Positions 6,186-8,454 of a stretch of 8,454 nucleotides of DNA are shown one piece after another. Under the pieces are notes generated by a model. It worked only from the letters and a program-made list of their open reading frames with translations, was not told the origin of the DNA and did no database searches. The stretch's first letter is position 1; the number at the start of each line of letters is the position of its first letter. The translations under genes were made by a program, and so were the position numbers. Source of the DNA: Microcoleaceae cyanobacterium UBA9251 (GTDB lineage Bacteria; Cyanobacteriota; Cyanobacteriia; Cyanobacteriales; Microcoleaceae). The stretch covers positions 1-8,454 of the forward strand of contig DPLL01000356.1 of NCBI GenBank assembly GCA_003542015.1, given 5' to 3'.

Positions 6186-8059
6186 TAGGCATCGATCGAC
6201 ACTTGGCCGATCGCCCGTGCGCTGCAAGCTAAAATGAACCCTGGTTCTATGTCGCTCAGCGCGTCAAGTTCCCCGTCATAGGCAACATTGCCTTCTACAA
6301 GTTTCTGCTTGCAAGTGCCGCAGCTTCCCGATCGGCAATTGCTGTCCAGTTCAATCCCAGCGCGATCGGCAACATCGAGGATAAATTCATCTTCGCTGCA
6401 AGCAACTTCTTTGCCCGATCGCGCGAAAATGACAGTAGATGTCTGGGGTTTCGCAGCCGGAACAATCGTTTCACTGTCGTCAACAGTCAATAGCAGTTGT
6501 CGGTTGAGCGAACCTATATCCCCGGATGTTTTGGGAACAGCCCCAAAGTTATCGACTAACAGTTGACGCAGCACAGGTTTGAGGTCTTCACAGGGAATAC
6601 TTTTTTGGACGCAAGTACCCAAATGAGCATCTTTGCCGACAGTACCTCCCATATAGATGTCAACACCTTCGAGAGTTTTCCCATTCTTGCGAACCTTTGT
6701 CCCCATCAAACCAATGTCTGCTACTTGGGGTTGGGCGCAGGAATTGGGACAACCAGTCCAGTGAATTCTGACTGGTTTCGGTATGGACAATTGGGCCTCT
6801 AGTTCCTTAATCATGGCCACAGAGCGGCTTTTGGTTTCGATGAGGGCGAAATTGCAAAACTTCGCACCAGTGCAGGAAACCAAGGCTCGCATCAGGGGTG
6901 CGGGGGCGATCGAAAAACGCTCCAACAGCGGTTCCTCGATCAGCGATTCGAGTCGCGAGTCTGGAACATTGGGGATAATCACGTTTTCTTCAACGGTGAG
7001 TCTGAGTTCACCACTGCCGTAAACGTCGGCGATTCTCGCCAAGTCGAATAAATCTGCTGCGGAAAGCCGTCCGACGGGAACGTGCAACCCTACATAATTC
7101 AATCCTGATTGTTTTTGGGCGTAGATGCCGATGTGGTCGCGTTTGTCCCAGATGATTTCATCTTTGGGCGCGGCCGGAAGCAAGGTGCGACCCAGTTGCT
7201 GTTCGACGCAGGCTCGGAATAGTTCAATTCCCAGTTCGTCAATCAGCCACATCAGGCGCGATTTTTGGCGGTTTGCTCTAGGGCCGCGATCGCGATACAC
7301 AATTAATATTGCTTCACACAGGTCTACAACGTCGCTCTTGTCTACCCAGGCGTTGAGGGGCACTGCGGCGGCGCAGCGTTTGGCGGAGAAGAAGCCTCCG
7401 ACTAAAACGTTGAAGCCGATGTTGCCGTCTTTATAAGCGGGTACGAAGGCGATGTCGTTGATTTCGGCGTGGACTGAGTTGTCGCGGCAGCCTGCGATCG
7501 CAATATTAAATTTTCTCGGTAAATTGGAAAACTGGGGATTACCTTCACCTTTGTTGGTAATCATGTCTTGGACTTGATCTGCCAATGCCCGCGTATCTAT
7601 CAGTTCGTCCGCGTCTAAGCCTGCTACTGGCGAACCTGTAATATTTCGGACATTATCCATGCCAGACTGAACGCTGGTGAGGTCAACTTCTTTGAGGCGG
7701 CGGAAGATGTCCGGTAAGTCTTCGATGCGAATGCCGCGCAGTTGCAGGTTTTGTCTAGTGGTAATGTCGGCGCTGCCGTCGTCTCCGTAGCGTTGTACGA
7801 TTTCTGCTAGGGTTCTAGTTTGATTGCTGGTAATGATGCCGCTGGGGAGGCGCAGCCGCATCATGAATTTTCCGGGCGTGACTGGCCGAAAGAAGATCCC
7901 TAGCCATTTGAGGCGGTGATCGCGATCGATCTCGTCCATTGCTTCCCAGCCGATTTGGGCAAACTGTTCTAGTTCGGCTTTGACGGCGAGACCGTCTTTT
8001 TCGGCTTTGAGTTTTTCAAATTTGTTGAGGCTGGCTTGGGGTTCTATGGTTTGGGTCAC
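6185..8059 (-). CDS. nirA: Ferredoxin-nitrite reductase with fused C-terminal [2Fe-2S] ferredoxin-like domain
   Basis: NirA carries out the six-electron reduction of nitrite to ammonium in the cytoplasm, using reduced ferredoxin. Residues about 1-515 are a complete nitrite/sulfite reductase: ferrodoxin-like half-domains, the TRQNLQLRGI segment (101-110), and the [4Fe-4S]/siroheme Cys set C396-x5-C402 and C437-x3-C441 (GCPNSC). A linker (about 515-540) leads to a plant-type [2Fe-2S] domain with C575-x4-C580-x2-C583-x28-C612 (CRSGSCGTC and LACSA). Total length is 624, against about 510 for the common cyanobacterial form. A similar tail has been described in Plectonema boryanum NirA. The start is GTG (8057-8059), with GAGGG at 8067-8071 seven bases upstream and an in-frame stop at 8093-8095 limiting any extension. 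Nitrite rather than sulfite specificity rests mainly on the nrt context. Confidence 0.96.
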   Translation of the reverse strand: MTQTIEPQASLNKFEKLKAEKDGLAVKAELEQFAQIGWEAMDEIDRDHRLKWLGIFFRPVTPGKFMMRLRLPSGIITSNQTRTLAEIVQRYGDDGSADITTRQNLQLRGIRIEDLPDIFRRLKEVDLTSVQSGMDNVRNITGSPVAGLDADELIDTRALADQVQDMITNKGEGNPQFSNLPRKFNIAIAGCRDNSVHAEINDIAFVPAYKDGNIGFNVLVGGFFSAKRCAAAVPLNAWVDKSDVVDLCEAILIVYRDRGPRANRQKSRLMWLIDELGIELFRACVEQQLGRTLLPAAPKDEIIWDKRDHIGIYAQKQSGLNYVGLHVPVGRLSAADLFDLARIADVYGSGELRLTVEENVIIPNVPDSRLESLIEEPLLERFSIAPAPLMRALVSCTGAKFCNFALIETKSRSVAMIKELEAQLSIPKPVRIHWTGCPNSCAQPQVADIGLMGTKVRKNGKTLEGVDIYMGGTVGKDAHLGTCVQKSIPCEDLKPVLRQLLVDNFGAVPKTSGDIGSLNRQLLLTVDDSETIVPAAKPQTSTVIFARSGKEVACSEDEFILDVADRAGIELDSNCRSGSCGTCKQKLVEGNVAYDGELDALSDIEPGFILACSARAIGQVSIDA

Positions 8060-8066
8060 GAGTTTA

Positions 8067-8071
8067 CCCTC
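8067..8071 (-). promoter_or_regulatory. Ribosome binding site of nirA
   Basis: GAGGG on the minus strand lies seven bases before the GTG codon at 8057-8059. It supports GTG as the true start; there is no in-frame ATG between it and the upstream stop at 8093-8095. Confidence 0.7.
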
Positions 8072-8128
8072 GCTGCTAGTTGGTTCGTGGATCTATTGAC
8101 TTGGGGCATAAAGTGTGATTTTTTGCTA

Positions 8129-8170
8129 ACCTTAGTGAGTTTACTGATTTAAAACTGTATATTTAGTTAC
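8129..8170 (-). promoter_or_regulatory. Proximal NtcA-activated nirA promoter
   Basis: On the minus strand, GTA-ACTAAATA-TAC (8170-8157) is followed by exactly 22 bases and then TAAGGT (8134-8129). This matches the class II NtcA promoter pattern GTA-N8-TAC, N20-24, TAN3T. With the box centred at -41.5, transcription would start near 8122, giving a leader of about 63 nt. NtcA is the cyanobacterial CRP-family nitrogen regulator responding to 2-oxoglutarate. Confidence 0.88.
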
Positions 8171-8201
8171 TCGATCGCATTTCTTCTAAGCATCGTTGGT
8201 G

Positions 8202-8237
8202 AGCTTTACAGTTAAGCTTTACAGGTAAGCTTTACAG
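8202..8237. repeat. Three direct repeats of a 10-bp word at 13-bp period, between the two nirA promoters
   Basis: AGCTTTACAG occurs at 8202-8211, 8215-8224 and 8228-8237, identical in all three and separated by 3-bp spacers (TTA, GTA). The second and third copies include the palindrome AAGCTT. The array lies 32 bp upstream of the proximal NtcA box and downstream of the distal start. Iterated spacing suggests an operator for another regulator (NtcB is one candidate, untested) or a leader RNA element. Confidence 0.75.
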
Positions 8238-8260
8238 GGCGTTGCGATCGCGAGTCTCGA

Positions 8261-8296
8261 AACTATTTTTGTGATAGTTGCTACCGATGATTCGGT
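8261..8296 (-). other. Two adjacent small hairpins in the distal nirA leader
   Basis: AACTAT (8261-8266) pairs with ATAGTT (8274-8279) around seven bases, and ACCGA (8283-8287) pairs with TCGGT (8292-8296) around four. Both would be in RNA begun at the distal promoter (about 8322), close to its 5' end. The stems are short and could arise by chance. Confidence 0.35.
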
Positions 8297-8328
8297 CGCT
8301 GGCTTTCGATGCGCCTTAGTTATGAATT

Positions 8329-8370
8329 AATGTAAAGCCCCTAACCGTATATATTCGTAGCTATTTTTAC
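8329..8370 (-). promoter_or_regulatory. Distal NtcA-type promoter, 200 bp upstream of the proximal one
   Basis: On the minus strand, GTA-AAAATAGC-TAC (8370-8357) is followed by exactly 22 bases and TACATT (8334-8329). It fits the same NtcA-activated pattern as the proximal site, in the same direction. The predicted start is near 8322, which would give nirA a leader of about 263 nt. Read rightward the box has no well-placed TAN3T. Beyond it, 8371-8454 shows no gene I can support. Confidence 0.72.
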
Positions 8371-8454
8371 AATATGTTGAGTTTTATGAATTTTTCGGAT
8401 AGTGACCATGCGGTTTTTACATCACCAATGGGTAATACCAATTTAAGGTGAAGT

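Noticed and set aside
8332..8345. GTA-N8-AAC, a near match to an NtcA box
   Set aside because: One half-site is wrong, and it overlaps the -10 of the distal promoter instead of having its own.
8374..8451. 25-codon plus-strand reading frame starting at ATG 8374
   Set aside because: Too short, no recognisable product, no clear ribosome binding site and no well-placed -10 box after the NtcA site on that strand.

Overview
The window is a cyanobacterial nitrate-assimilation operon read entirely on the minus strand. In transcription order it carries nirA (ferredoxin-nitrite reductase), nrtA (nitrate/nitrite-binding lipoprotein), nrtB (permease), nrtC (ATPase fused to an NrtA-like domain) and nrtD (ATPase, open at the left edge). 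The gene order, the two-domain NrtC, two NtcA-type promoters and at least seven exact GCGATCGC (HIP1) octamers (starts 764, 1565, 2840, 4490, 7286, 7494, 8244; about 0.13 expected by chance) all point to a cyanobacterium. The ferredoxin-tailed NirA and abundant heptanucleotide tandem repeats suggest a filamentous, Oscillatoriales-like strain. The genus is an inference.

Layout from right to left (5' to 3' of the operon). 8060-8454 is a gene-free control region. It holds two GTA-N8-TAC NtcA boxes, each followed by N22 and a TAN3T -10 box, both pointing at nirA and exactly 200 bp apart. Between them lie three copies of a 10-bp word at 13-bp period and two small hairpins. nirA (8059-6185) starts at GTG and ends in an extra plant-type [2Fe-2S] domain. 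The 149-bp nirA-nrtA gap holds a hairpin at the nirA stop, a competing long-range inverted repeat and a compact 8-bp hairpin. nrtA (6035-4719), a 122-bp gap with a 14-bp palindrome, and nrtB (4596-3727) follow. The 263-bp nrtB-nrtC gap is largely heptamer repeats, including 13 units whose RNA copy is a run of G tracts. nrtC (3463-1412) is followed by a 151-bp gap that is also mostly heptamers. nrtD starts at 1260 and stays open to base 1.

How the genes work together: NrtA captures nitrate or nitrite outside the inner membrane, NrtB is the channel, and the NrtC/NrtD ATPase pair drives uptake, with the NrtC tail as a cytoplasmic sensor domain. Nitrate would be reduced to nitrite by NarB (expected beyond the left edge, not seen), and NirA reduces nitrite to ammonium with photosynthetic electrons. 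The NtcA boxes tie the operon to nitrogen limitation.

The least expected item is nrtD. After a complete ATPase of normal length (about 280 residues) the frame continues for at least 140 more residues. That extension has a Pro-rich linker, one hydrophobic segment and an Ala/Thr/Pro repeat tract encoded by tandem DNA repeats. I know of no described NrtD of this form.
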